Shown: positions 34,889-43,481 of the stretch, piece after piece
Layout of the letters: every line of letters begins with the position of its first letter
Position numbering within the stretch: the first letter of the stretch is position 1
NCBI RefSeq assembly: GCF_007991635.1
Contig: NZ_BJYS01000046.1
Span: forward strand, 1 to 62,648
Source of the DNA: Adhaeribacter aerolatus
GTDB lineage: Bacteria > Bacteroidota > Bacteroidia > Cytophagales > Hymenobacteraceae
Length of the DNA: 62,648 bases
Direction of reading: 5' to 3'
Program-made: the position numbers and the translations under genes
Notes under the pieces: model-generated
What the model saw: only the letters and a program-made list of their open reading frames with translations
The model's database searches: none
Told to the model about the DNA's origin: nothing

Positions 34889-35575
34889 ATGAAACTTAAA
34901 CCAGAAAAATCACCTTTATTGCTTAAATTCGTAGCCGAAAACAAATTTAGAGCAATTTTGAGTACTAAAAAAATATACCTGCTCCGGCATGGCCAAACCG
35001 ATTATAACCTGCAGGGAATTATTCAGGGTAGTGGTGTTGATTCTTCTTTAAACGAAATGGGTCAGTGGCAGGCGCAGCGGTTTTACGAAGCTTACTACGA
35101 CGTTCCTTTCGATAAAATTTATACCTCGGCCTTGCAACGGAGCATCCAATCGGTACAGAAATTTATAGATAAAGGTATACCCCACGAAAAACATCCCGAA
35201 CTGAACGAAATTTGCTGGGGAAACCGCGAAGGTTCTTATGTGTCGCCGGAAACCGATCATTCTTATTTTGAAGTATTGCGGAAATGGCAGGAAGGTGAAT
35301 GTCATTTGAGTATTGAAGGAGGTGAAAGCCCCGAAGACGTGGCGGCCCGGCAGCGCCAGTTTCTGGATGTTTTACTATCCCGGCCCGAAGAAGAAACCGT
35401 TTTAATTTGTATGCACGGGCGCGCCATGCGCATTCTGCTTTGCGTTATGCTGAATTACCCCTTGCATTGTATGGATATTTTCGAACACCATAATCTTTGT
35501 CTGTATGTTCTGCACCATACCGGCAGTATGTTTTCGGTGCACCGGAACATGGATATTGCCCACCTGGGAGAATAA
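34889..35575 (+). CDS. Histidine phosphatase family protein (phosphoglycerate-mutase-like)
   Basis: 228 residues if started at ATG 34889. A TTG at 34958 would give MSTKKIYLLRHGQTDYN, the usual family N-terminus, and may be the true start. The phosphohistidine motif LRHGQT and the second catalytic His in LICMHGRAMRILL near residue 175 are present, with YTSALQRSIQS and a GGESPEDVAARQ region. It could be a cofactor-dependent mutase or, more likely, a phosphatase of the GpmB/CobC type. The substrate is unknown. It is divergent from the thioesterase by about 57 bases. Confidence 0.9.
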   Translation: MKLKPEKSPLLLKFVAENKFRAILSTKKIYLLRHGQTDYNLQGIIQGSGVDSSLNEMGQWQAQRFYEAYYDVPFDKIYTSALQRSIQSVQKFIDKGIPHEKHPELNEICWGNREGSYVSPETDHSYFEVLRKWQEGECHLSIEGGESPEDVAARQRQFLDVLLSRPEEETVLICMHGRAMRILLCVMLNYPLHCMDIFEHHNLCLYVLHHTGSMFSVHRNMDIAHLGE

Positions 35576-35956
35576 ATACTTTTTAAGCCGGGCAAATCAG
35601 CTGCTTTCAGGCAAAAATTATTTGTCGGAATAACCAGAAAATAAATGTCATAAGTTCTCCGGGTTCCAGGTAGGCTCATAAATTGTGCGCTGAAAAAGAT
35701 ACTGGAATAATTTTACTCGTTCAGTGTCGGGGAAAGGATGATTATTTGGCTGATGCCCACGGTTACCCACGGCTACCTAAACTAATTGCCGGTTAAATTA
35801 TTGGCTTTAAAAACAGTTTCAACCCCGACCAACAGAATGACGTTAGGTCAGAAACAGGAATTACCTGTTTTTAAATTCCTATATTGCATCTTAAATCTTT
35901 TTGGTATTTGATATTTCAATATTTTAAATCAATTTTGAGCCTCAAACGAACTATTT
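35576..35956. other. Intergenic stretch ahead of the E2 gene, with a small terminator
   Basis: No gene is seen. AAACAGG (35852-35858) pairs with CCTGTTT (35864-35870) followed by TT, a weak terminator-like hairpin 277 bases after the phosphatase stop. The last 80 bases are AT-rich and should hold the E2 promoter, but no clean TAnnTTTG was found. Confidence 0.35.
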
Positions 35957-37681
35957 ATGGCTGAAATCATAAAAATGCCCAAGATGAGTGACACCATGAC
36001 CGAGGGTGTAATTGCGTCTTGGCTTAAGAAGGTAGGAGATACCGTTAAATCTGGTGACGTCTTAGCAGAAGTAGAAACCGATAAAGCTACCATGGAGCTG
36101 GAGTCTTACGAAGATGGCACCTTGTTATATATTGGTCCGAAAGAAAAAGAATCGGTGCCGGTAGATGGTGTACTGGCCATAATTGGCAAACAAGGAGAAG
36201 ATATTTCGGGTTTACTTAGCCAGGCACAAGGTGGGGGCGCTGCTGCGCCTGCTGAACAACCAGCCCCTGCGGCCGAACCGGCAAAAGCCATGAGCCAGGA
36301 AGCCCCGGCGGCCGCTCCGGCCCCACAAGCCACCCAGGCCCCAGCGGCCAATGTAAACGCCACGGTTATCCGGATGCCTAAAATGAGCGATACCATGACC
36401 GAAGGCACTATTGCGTCGTGGCAGAAAAAAGTAGGCGATAAAGTAAAATCGGGCGATATTCTGGCCGAAGTAGAAACCGACAAGGCTACCATGGAACTGG
36501 AGTCTTACGAAGACGGTACACTATTATATATAGGCGTTGAAGCCGGCAACTCAGTGGCGGTAGATGGCATTTTGGCCATCATCGGCGAAGCCGGTGCTGA
36601 TTACCAGCAACTATTAAGCGGCAATACCGGCGGTGCCCAGCGCTCCGACCGGCAGGAAGCCGAAATTGCTGATTCGCGTGTCGAAAATTCTAAAACCGAT
36701 ACCCAGCTACAGGAACAAGCCGCACCCGCCGAAGCCAAAAATGTGCAGGTGCCCGGCCCGAACGGACAAGGTCAGCAAGCGGCTACGCCTGCCGCCGCCA
36801 ACACCGGCGGACGTATTCTGGCCTCACCTTTAGCTAAAAAAATAGCCGAAGAAAAAGGCATCGATTTAAACCAGGTAAAAGGTTCCGGCGATAACGGCCG
36901 CATTGTGGTTAAAGATGTAGAGAACTTTGTGCCGGCCGCCAAACCAGCTGCTGCACCCACGCAAGCTGCTGCACCTGCTGCCGCTCCGGCTCCAACTGGT
37001 GCGCTTTACTCCGAGGTGCCGGTATCGCAAATGCGCAAAGTTATTGCCAAGCGCTTATCCGAAAGCTTATTTACCGCGCCGCACTTCTACCTGACCATGG
37101 AAATTGACATGGATAAGGCCATAGAAGCCCGGAATAGCCTGAACGAAGTAAGCCCGGTTAAAATATCTTTTAACGACTTAGTAGTAAAAGCTGCTGCTGC
37201 CGCTTTAAAACAACATCCGGCTGTAAACTCTTCTTGGTTAGGCGATAAAATCCGGTACAACAACGTTATTAATATTGGTATAGCCGTAGCCGTAGAAGAA
37301 GGTTTATTGGTACCGGTGGTACGCAACGCCGACCAGAAAACTTTATCGCAGATTGCCGCCGAAGTAAAAGATTTAGGCGGCAAAGCCAAAACAAAAAAAT
37401 TACAGCCCGCCGATTGGGAAGGCAACACCTTTACCATTTCTAACCTGGGTATGTTTGGCATCGACGAATTTACCGCCATTATTAACCCGCCGGATGCCTG
37501 TATTATGGCCGTAGGCGGTATTAAGCAAACGCCGGTTGTAAAGAACGGACAAATCCAGATTGGCAACCTGATGAAAGTAACTTTAAGCTGCGACCACCGC
37601 GTGGTAGATGGTGCCGTTGGTTCTGCTTTCCTGCAAACCTTCAAGAAGTTACTCGAAGATCCGATACGGATTTTAGTTTAA
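35957..37681 (+). CDS. pdhC: Pyruvate dehydrogenase E2, dihydrolipoamide acetyltransferase
   Basis: Transfers the acetyl group from lipoyl-lysine to CoA in the pyruvate dehydrogenase core. The 574 residues contain two lipoyl domains (1-80 and 135-212), with lipoylated lysines expected at K43 and K176 in identical ETDKATME motifs. Ala/Pro-rich linkers follow each. The E1/E3-binding domain is at about 286-325 (ILASPLAKKIAEE, GRIVVKDV). The catalytic domain (about 350-574) ends with DHRVVDG (His547). The two lipoyl domains are nearly identical, a recent duplication or gene conversion. E1 and E3 genes are not adjacent. Confidence 0.95.
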   Translation: MAEIIKMPKMSDTMTEGVIASWLKKVGDTVKSGDVLAEVETDKATMELESYEDGTLLYIGPKEKESVPVDGVLAIIGKQGEDISGLLSQAQGGGAAAPAEQPAPAAEPAKAMSQEAPAAAPAPQATQAPAANVNATVIRMPKMSDTMTEGTIASWQKKVGDKVKSGDILAEVETDKATMELESYEDGTLLYIGVEAGNSVAVDGILAIIGEAGADYQQLLSGNTGGAQRSDRQEAEIADSRVENSKTDTQLQEQAAPAEAKNVQVPGPNGQGQQAATPAAANTGGRILASPLAKKIAEEKGIDLNQVKGSGDNGRIVVKDVENFVPAAKPAAAPTQAAAPAAAPAPTGALYSEVPVSQMRKVIAKRLSESLFTAPHFYLTMEIDMDKAIEARNSLNEVSPVKISFNDLVVKAAAAALKQHPAVNSSWLGDKIRYNNVINIGIAVAVEEGLLVPVVRNADQKTLSQIAAEVKDLGGKAKTKKLQPADWEGNTFTISNLGMFGIDEFTAIINPPDACIMAVGGIKQTPVVKNGQIQIGNLMKVTLSCDHRVVDGAVGSAFLQTFKKLLEDPIRILV

Positions 37682-37701
37682 ATAGATTTTAGTTTATAAA
37701 A

Positions 37702-37738
37702 CAAAAGGCCTTCCGTTAAAAGAAGGCCTTTTGCTTTT
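37702..37738 (+). terminator. Terminator of pdhC
   Basis: CAAAAGGCCTTC (37702-37713) pairs perfectly with GAAGGCCTTTTG (37722-37733), 21 bases after the E2 stop. Confidence 0.88.
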
Positions 37739-37740
37739 AT

Positions 37741-38009
37741 AAGGGTTAGCGGCTCTTATTATTTTCTCTATATTTAAATTATGGAGGTTCTTCTGAGGTG
37801 TGTAAGCTTGTAAACTAATCTTTTTGCGGGAATCTTTACCCGCATACCTTAGATATAACTACTAAGATTATATTATATTTATACTTAAATTTATATATAG
37901 TATATTCATTACTCTAAGTGCATTAATATTATTATATTAGCTATATAAATACCAGTGGTGCGTAAATCTTGTAGTTGATAGCAATATATTAAAACAAAAA
38001 ATTAGAAGT
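37741..38009. other. AT-rich leader of the kinase gene
   Basis: Very AT-rich, with TATA/TTAATA runs (about 37860-37960), much more so than neighbouring spacers. No promoter fitting TAnnTTTG and no coding signal could be fixed. It marks the left edge of the accessory island. Confidence 0.4.
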
Positions 38010-39302
38010 TTGGACTGGAGAAATAACTGGAAACCTACTGATGAAACACCTAAAGAAGGTGGTCAGGGAAAGGTAATTCAAATACAAAATATCAATTGTA
38101 CAGATGAATTTGGAGCGTTAAAAGTAATGCACGATAGCCAAGCTCAAAATTCTTCTAGAAGAGAAAGATTCCATCAAGAGATTGAGGCTTTAAATAATTT
38201 AAATCATAAAGGGGTTCCTAAAGTAAAGGAGTATAAAAGTGATGACGAAAAAACAAATCCATATTTTATTACAGAATGGATTGACGGACAAGATTTAAAC
38301 GAAGCTGTTCAGAAATCAAAGTTCACAATTATTGAAGCTTTAAAATTTACAAGAAACCTTGCATTAATTGTAGACGCTTGTCATCAAGCAGGAATAATTC
38401 ATCGCGACATAAAGCCGCAAAATATTAGAATTAGGGATGGAAACCCCATATTAATAGATTTTGGAATCTGCTGGATTATCGATGAGAATGAAAAGAAAAA
38501 AGGAAATACTCCTCTTGGTGAAGAATTAGGTAATCGATTTCTAAGACTTCCAGAGTTAACTGCTGGTAGCCTAGATAAACATCAAAAAATTTGTGATGTA
38601 ACGTTTATCGTTGGAATCTTGTTTTTTCTAATAACAAATAAACATCCTAGACAGTTAAAGGATGCCGATAATAAAATGCCGCACGAAAGGTTAACAGACC
38701 TCGAACTTTCATCACTTTCTGCTGATAGTTTGTGGGATAGAACCAAAAGAATATTTAATATAGGTTTTCAACAAAGTTCATCCTTAAGATTTAATAGTTG
38801 TATTAAATTAATAGAATATATAGATAATGTTCTTCAACCACCAGCAGAAAAGGACATAGATGATGAATTGAATGAATACCAAACTGAATTAGCAGAACTT
38901 ATTAATACAGATGAGTTACAACAAAGAAGAAAAAGTGTTAATTATTTTAAAAAGATAAATGATATGCTTAATAAAGATTTTATGGATGCTTTAAATAAGA
39001 ATGGAACAAGTGTGTCGAATAACGAAAACTCTGCGAGTTCCTTCCATAAAAAGAATATGTATATCAGTAATAATATGTTCGAAGGTATTCAAACAATTGT
39101 AAGTCATAAAATAGAATTAAAGGATAATAAAATTTTAAGTTCATATTCAATTAAAGAAAAGCAAAATTCAGTTGAGAATTACAACTATTATTATCAAGGA
39201 CATATAACAGATCACGAAACATTGAAAGAAGCAGTTGATAATCATAAAAAGCTGTTTATAGCTAAGGCTCTCGAAAACTTTACGAATCAACTAAAAAAAT
39301 AA
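38010..39302 (+). CDS. Serine/threonine protein kinase, AT-rich, probably acquired
   Basis: 430 residues with a complete Hanks-type kinase domain at about 13-278: Gly-loop GGQGKV (17-21), VAIK-type lysine K38 (GALKV), Glu57, the catalytic loop HRDIKPQN (131-138) and DFG as LIDFG (148-152). The start is TTG at 38010; the first ATG lies beyond the Gly-loop, so TTG is needed. The C-terminal part (280-430) is charged, helical, has no membrane segment or PASTA repeat, and matches nothing I know. AT-rich codons (AGA for Arg, AAA, TTA) contrast with the CGG/CTG-rich neighbours and suggest horizontal transfer. It sits next to a toxin-antitoxin pair. Confidence 0.88.
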   Translation: MDWRNNWKPTDETPKEGGQGKVIQIQNINCTDEFGALKVMHDSQAQNSSRRERFHQEIEALNNLNHKGVPKVKEYKSDDEKTNPYFITEWIDGQDLNEAVQKSKFTIIEALKFTRNLALIVDACHQAGIIHRDIKPQNIRIRDGNPILIDFGICWIIDENEKKKGNTPLGEELGNRFLRLPELTAGSLDKHQKICDVTFIVGILFFLITNKHPRQLKDADNKMPHERLTDLELSSLSADSLWDRTKRIFNIGFQQSSSLRFNSCIKLIEYIDNVLQPPAEKDIDDELNEYQTELAELINTDELQQRRKSVNYFKKINDMLNKDFMDALNKNGTSVSNNENSASSFHKKNMYISNNMFEGIQTIVSHKIELKDNKILSSYSIKEKQNSVENYNYYYQGHITDHETLKEAVDNHKKLFIAKALENFTNQLKK

Positions 39303-39490
39303 TGCTGCCAACAATGAATAAAAACAATACGGAAACCTGTTTCGAATCGAAAGTCTCTACTCGTTTGCTTAGTTGATTGTACTGTGAACAATCAAGCTCG
39401 TCAGCTCGCACTATTTTTATACAGGCCTTTTAGGCAAATAAATGAAAGCTCTACGAGAATTGTTCTTATTCGTATATTTTAAAAATAGCT

Positions 39491-39730
39491 ATGGCAATTT
39501 TGAAAGAAGATTTACATAAACTTATTGATACCACGCAAGATGAAAAGCTACTGGAAGAAATATTTATGATATTATCCAGTAGAAACAGCTATGTAGAAGG
39601 GGATTTGTGGAATAATTTATCGGAAGAGCAAAAGAAAGAAGTATTAGCCAGTAATAGCGAAATTGAAGACGACTCGGCCTGGATTTCTAATGAGGAAATG
39701 AAGCTTAAGAATGCGAAATGGCTGGAGTAA
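39491..39730 (+). CDS. Antitoxin of a type II toxin-antitoxin pair
   Basis: 79 residues, acidic and helical (starts MAILKEDLHKLIDTTQDEKLLEEI, ends NEEMKLKNAKWLE). This matches the small antitoxins that precede RelE/ParE toxins in Bacteroidota. The last 13 bases overlap the toxin reading frame, as usual for such pairs. It should form a complex with the toxin and repress its own promoter. As the toxin gene downstream carries an early stop, this antitoxin may now be an orphan, or an antidote to related toxins elsewhere. Confidence 0.75.
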   Translation: MAILKEDLHKLIDTTQDEKLLEEIFMILSSRNSYVEGDLWNNLSEEQKKEVLASNSEIEDDSAWISNEEMKLKNAKWLE

Positions 39731-40011
39731 TCTGGAACAAACGAGCAAGTAAGCAGCTATAGGAATTACAAGAATATTTAGAGCAAGAATTTGGTGCTAA
39801 AACGGTAAAAACCTTTACTGGTAGATTATTCAAGTTTTTAGACTTGTTAGTTAAATATCCGCATATCGGAACTTTAGAAAATAAAGCGGAAGATATTCGT
39901 GGATTTCTGCTTCATCGGCATACCACCATTATTTATACAGTTAAGCAAGATTCCGTTTACATATTAGCCTTGTTTGACAACCGACAAAATTCTGATAAAA
40001 AGAAAGTTTAG
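39718..40011 (+). pseudogene. RelE/ParE-like toxin with a premature TAG at codon 15
   Basis: Starting at ATG 39718 inside the antitoxin gene, the frame reads 14 codons (ending ASKQL), then TAG at 39760-39762. It then continues open for 82 more codons to TAG 40009-40011. The downstream part is clearly a ParE-like toxin: YLEQEFGAKTV, a KYPHIGTLE box, DIRGFLLHRHTTIIYTV and ILALFDNRQN. No in-frame start follows soon after the stop. The gene is therefore inactivated by one nonsense change, unless suppressed or a sequencing error. This would be a typical 97-residue toxin otherwise. Confidence 0.8.
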
Positions 40012-40033
40012 AAAATTGCTTTGCCCAACAATT

Positions 40034-40615
40034 CTAAAGCAAGTAATACCATTTGTCATCAAAGGTCTTAAAGCCAATCAAGCCAATATTTTTGGCGTAT
40101 AAAATATCCGCAAATAATAAATTACCAGTTCTCCGGTCACCGTAAACATGCAGCACCTGCTGGTAGGTTTTCCCATCCATTTGTGCTTCCAGAAAATATT
40201 TATCCCGGAAATCATCCGAAATAAACAGCTCCGAAACGGTATTGAATTTAATATTTAAATTGGATCTTTGGTTAACCGGATTATAAACTTTAATGCCAAC
40301 TACTACTTCGTGGCTGACCGATATTACTGTTTTAACCGTGGAGTCTGATGGTGAAGTTAAGGTTGTTTGGATGGTCTGAATATTGTAGGTGCCGCAAGCT
40401 TTATCATTGCCTTTTTCGTTGAATTCTTGGGTGGTGGCTAAAAAAGATATAGTATCGCCAGCTTGACTTTTAAATTTGATTTCCTGCTCAGCGCTATAAG
40501 GAAGCCAGGCCATTATGGGTAGTTTTAATTTTAAATCGGCATCGTCGCAGCAGGAAAATAGCAAAAAGCAGCAACCCCAAATAGCGGCCCGGACAGAAGT
40601 ATTGAAAATATTCAA
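40034..40615 (-). CDS. Putative lipoprotein, function unknown
   Basis: 193 residues with an N-terminal signal and a Cys-rich lipobox region (LLFSCCDD, Cys about 22-23). The rest is beta-rich, with no recognisable domain. Its composition matches chromosomal neighbours, so it marks the right edge of the accessory island. It is convergent with the broken toxin gene (22 bases apart) and divergent from hslV. Confidence 0.6.
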   Translation of the reverse strand: MNIFNTSVRAAIWGCCFLLFSCCDDADLKLKLPIMAWLPYSAEQEIKFKSQAGDTISFLATTQEFNEKGNDKACGTYNIQTIQTTLTSPSDSTVKTVISVSHEVVVGIKVYNPVNQRSNLNIKFNTVSELFISDDFRDKYFLEAQMDGKTYQQVLHVYGDRRTGNLLFADILYAKNIGLIGFKTFDDKWYYLL

Positions 40616-40650
40616 AAGAAATAAAATTTAAAATACTGTATTTTTTAAGA

Positions 40651-40658
40651 TAGCTTTG
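40651..40658 (+). promoter_or_regulatory. Candidate -7 box (TAGCTTTG) for hslV
   Basis: Matches TAnnTTTG, 113 bases before the hslV ATG. No clear -33 element. Confidence 0.35.
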
Positions 40659-40770
40659 CGTTTCTTTTCGACTAATAGGTGGCCACCAGCAAAAAATTAA
40701 ACAAAGGTAAGGCTGCTTAAAGTTATTAGAATAATTAATACGGTATTAAAAGGAAAAAACTGATTCAGAT

Positions 40771-41316
40771 ATGTCACTACCCAAAGTAAGATCGACTACG
40801 GTGTTAGGCGTTTTTCATAACGGCGAAGTTGCCCTGGGCGCCGATGGGCAAGCCAGCATGGGCAATACCATTGCCAAAAGTAATGTTAAAAAAATTCGGA
40901 AGTTACAGGACGGTAAAATTGTAACCGGCTTTGCCGGCTCTACCGCCGATGCCTTTACCTTGCTGGAAAAATTCGAAGAAAAACTGGGTGCCTACGCCCA
41001 CAACATGAAACGGGCCGCCATTGAACTGGCCAAAGATTGGCGCAAAGACCGTTATCTGCACAAACTGGAAGCCATGATGGTGGTAGCTAATAAAAGTGAA
41101 CTGCTGATTATTTCGGGTACCGGCGATGTGCTAGAGCCCGATATGGGCATAGCTGCGATTGGCTCCGGCAGCATGTATGCACAGGCCGCCGCCACCGCCC
41201 TTAAAAAGCACGCGCCGCATTTATCGGCCGAAGAAATCGTGCGCGAGGGCTTAAATATTGCCGCCGATATTTGCGTTTTCACCAATCATAACCTGATTGT
41301 GGAGAAACCGGTATAA
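40771..41316 (+). CDS. hslV: ATP-dependent protease proteolytic subunit HslV
   Basis: A proteasome-like threonine protease that pairs with the HslU ATPase in the cytoplasm. 181 residues. The N-terminal nucleophile is expected at Thr9 in RSTTVLG, after removal of an 8-residue propeptide. ALGADGQASMGNTIAKSNVKKIRKL, FAGSTADAFTLLEKFE and AIGSGSMYAQAAA are family hallmarks. The HslU gene is not adjacent, as is often so in this group. Confidence 0.96.
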   Translation: MSLPKVRSTTVLGVFHNGEVALGADGQASMGNTIAKSNVKKIRKLQDGKIVTGFAGSTADAFTLLEKFEEKLGAYAHNMKRAAIELAKDWRKDRYLHKLEAMMVVANKSELLIISGTGDVLEPDMGIAAIGSGSMYAQAAATALKKHAPHLSAEEIVREGLNIAADICVFTNHNLIVEKPV

Positions 41317-41503
41317 CCGAATAGTATTATATTATTTGAATTAATTCAGTCGCTTTTAAGTTTAGAGGTAACTATAAATAATATAATCCGGAAAGCCCGA
41401 AATTAGGTTTTCCGGTGGATTTAAAGGTAAATAATTTTATTTGTTTAACGCTTCAGGAGAGCATAATGCCTGTTGCAAATTGATAAATCGCTAAAAAGAA
41501 AAA

Positions 41504-42475
41504 ATGCAGGTAACTCAATTTTTAAAACATCACTTCCGTCATTTTAACGCGGCTGCTTTGATAGATGCCGCCGAAGGTTATAAAACGCATTTGGCTAACG
41601 GCAACAAAATGCTGGTAACATTAGCCGGCGCTATGTCAACGGCCGAGATGGGCATTATTCTGGCCGAAATGATCCGGCAAGATAAAATTCATGCTATTAG
41701 CTGTACCGGGGCTAACCTGGAAGAAGATATTTTTAACCTGGTTGCACACGATTTTTACGAGCGTATTCCACATTACCGCGACTTAACGGCCCAGGACGAA
41801 GAAGACCTGCTGAACCGCCACATGAACCGGGTAACCGATACGTGTATTCCCGAAATGGAAGCCATGCGGCGCCTGGAAAACACCGTGCTGAAATTCTGGG
41901 AAAAAGCCGACCAGGAAGGTAAAGCTTATTTCCCGCACGAGTTTTTCTACCAGATTTTGCTTTCCGGCGAGTTGGAGCAATATTACCAGATAGACCCGAA
42001 AAACAGCTGGATGCTGGAAGCGGCTAAAAAGAACCTGCCAATTTTTGTACCGGGCTGGGAAGACTCCACTTTGGGTAATATTTATGCCGGTCACGTAATT
42101 TCGGGCGATATTAAAAATGTGCATACCATGCGCACCGGTATCCAGTACATGATGGAACTGGCCGATTGGTACACCCAAACCGCGAAAGAAGAATCTACGA
42201 TGGGCTTCTTCCAGATTGGCGGTGGTATTGCCGGTGACTTCCCGATTTGCGTGGTACCCATGCTGCACCAGGATTTACAACGGACCGGTGTGCCGTTGTG
42301 GGGTTATTTTGCCCAGATTTCGGATTCCACCACCAGCTACGGTTCTTATTCCGGTGCGGTGCCCAACGAGAAAATTACCTGGGGTAAATTAGGAAAAGAT
42401 ACACCTAAGTATATTATTGAGTCGGATGCTACTATTGTAGCTCCGCTGATATTTGCGATAGTGCTGGATATGTAA
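41504..42475 (+). CDS. Deoxyhypusine synthase-like protein
   Basis: 323 residues of the deoxyhypusine synthase fold: LAGAMSTAEMG near 40, CTGANLEEDIFNL near 69, HVISGDIKNVHT near 197, GGGIAGDFPICVVPML near 238, and the SYSGAVPNEKITWGKL active-site loop near 281, which keeps the lysine that forms the aminobutyl intermediate. Eukaryotic and archaeal enzymes modify eIF5A/aIF5A, which bacteria lack. Bacterial homologues may make homospermidine or similar polyamines from spermidine or agmatine, but this is not settled. No polyamine genes are nearby. Monocistronic, with a strong terminator. Confidence 0.92.
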   Translation: MQVTQFLKHHFRHFNAAALIDAAEGYKTHLANGNKMLVTLAGAMSTAEMGIILAEMIRQDKIHAISCTGANLEEDIFNLVAHDFYERIPHYRDLTAQDEEDLLNRHMNRVTDTCIPEMEAMRRLENTVLKFWEKADQEGKAYFPHEFFYQILLSGELEQYYQIDPKNSWMLEAAKKNLPIFVPGWEDSTLGNIYAGHVISGDIKNVHTMRTGIQYMMELADWYTQTAKEESTMGFFQIGGGIAGDFPICVVPMLHQDLQRTGVPLWGYFAQISDSTTSYGSYSGAVPNEKITWGKLGKDTPKYIIESDATIVAPLIFAIVLDM

Positions 42476-42496
42476 TTTAAGGAAGAGTAAATAATT

Positions 42497-42532
42497 AAAA
42501 TGCCTCCCGAACCAGATCAGGAGGCATTTTTA
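42497..42532. terminator. Bidirectional terminator after the DHS-like gene
   Basis: AAAATGCCTCC (42497-42507) pairs perfectly with GGAGGCATTTT (42520-42530), serving both converging genes. Confidence 0.9.
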
Positions 42533-42550
42533 CTTTTATGGGCTTATCAT

Positions 42551-43114
42551 TTAAGACAAAGCCGGTTCCGGTTGCCTTTTAAAATAGTACACATCTTCTT
42601 TCAAAAACTTGTTGTCGCATTTGGTCATAATAGCCAGATTATCGATGCGGATGTTCCAGTTAAAGTTATGCTCGTTCAGCCATTGCAGTATTTCGGCTAC
42701 TATTTCGGGATTGGTATCGGACAGCGCCAGCGAGAAATGGGGCACCCAGCAATCGGGGTGGTAATATTTCGGAATCTCCAAGCTAAATTTCGATACTTCC
42801 TGGAACAACCGGTAATGAAAAGAGTTGGTTACCTGGTTGCGCACAACCGGAATGTGCAGGACCGGGTGTTCGCCGGTAAATATTCCCAAACCAGTAGTCT
42901 GGATGGTAAACGGCGCGGCCACGGCGGCAGTTTGTTCTAAACATTTCCGCAACATGCTTTGGTTATTTTCCGGCACCTCGGTTAAAAGCCAGGTTATATG
43001 CGGGTAGGGCGTCATCTGCACGCCGGTCAAACCAAAATGCTCATCAATCTGGTCAATCAGAGACTTCACCTTCCGGCTATGCTCTTCATCTAATAAGGAT
43101 ACAACTGCTAACAC
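42551..43114 (-). CDS. 2'-5' RNA ligase / 2H phosphoesterase family protein
   Basis: 187 residues with the two-histidine signature of the 2H superfamily: PHITWLL near residue 42 and PHFSLAL near 130. The family includes LigT-type 2'-5' RNA ligases and cyclic phosphodiesterases, acting on 2',3'-cyclic or ADP-ribose phosphates. The specific reaction is not predictable. The start is GTG at 43114, giving MLAVVSLLDEEH; no ATG lies nearby. Monocistronic and convergent with the DHS-like gene. Confidence 0.85.
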   Translation of the reverse strand: MLAVVSLLDEEHSRKVKSLIDQIDEHFGLTGVQMTPYPHITWLLTEVPENNQSMLRKCLEQTAAVAAPFTIQTTGLGIFTGEHPVLHIPVVRNQVTNSFHYRLFQEVSKFSLEIPKYYHPDCWVPHFSLALSDTNPEIVAEILQWLNEHNFNWNIRIDNLAIMTKCDNKFLKEDVYYFKRQPEPALS

Positions 43115-43451
43115 CTGGTTTAATGTAATTAAAAATTAATGGGTTATTTCGTTTTGGCTTTTCAGCACACGCGGCGGGTGCCTGTCACAGCTTTTTCCGC
43201 CAGCTTAATCGTTATTCCGGGCTATCGGCCAAACCGATAAGTTTAGCTCACCTAAAAAAGAACAGAAAACATTGAAATTAGTTATTCAAAAATATACTGA
43301 CTTGAAATTTAAGCATTATTTAAACGGATTAGCTCTTTAAGTTAAATATTTTTCCGAAAGTATAAATATAGTTTGGCTCTAATATTTTTTAGTTTAAACG
43401 ATATTGCTGTTTTAATGCTCCGGCTGATTATATTGTTCGTTTGTAAAACCG
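43115..43451. other. Divergent spacer, nothing coding seen
   Basis: Contains one small perfect hairpin TATCGG/CCGATA (43223-43228/43234-43239, loop CCAAA) and AT-rich DNA before the ABC-F promoter. No gene or known RNA recognised. Confidence 0.35.
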
Positions 43452-43459
43452 TATCTTTG
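43452..43459 (+). promoter_or_regulatory. -7 box (TATCTTTG) of the ABC-F gene
   Basis: A perfect TAnnTTTG match, 22 bases before the ATG. A TTG at 43433-43435 is a possible -33 element with a short spacing of 16. Confidence 0.5.
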
Positions 43460-43481
43460 CCGTTTAATACGTTTTTAATTC

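Noticed and set aside
36106-36492. Long minus-strand frames opposite the E2 and helicase genes
   Set aside because: They are mirror frames caused by the Ala/Pro-rich and Arg/Gly-rich codons of the real genes; no start signals or families.
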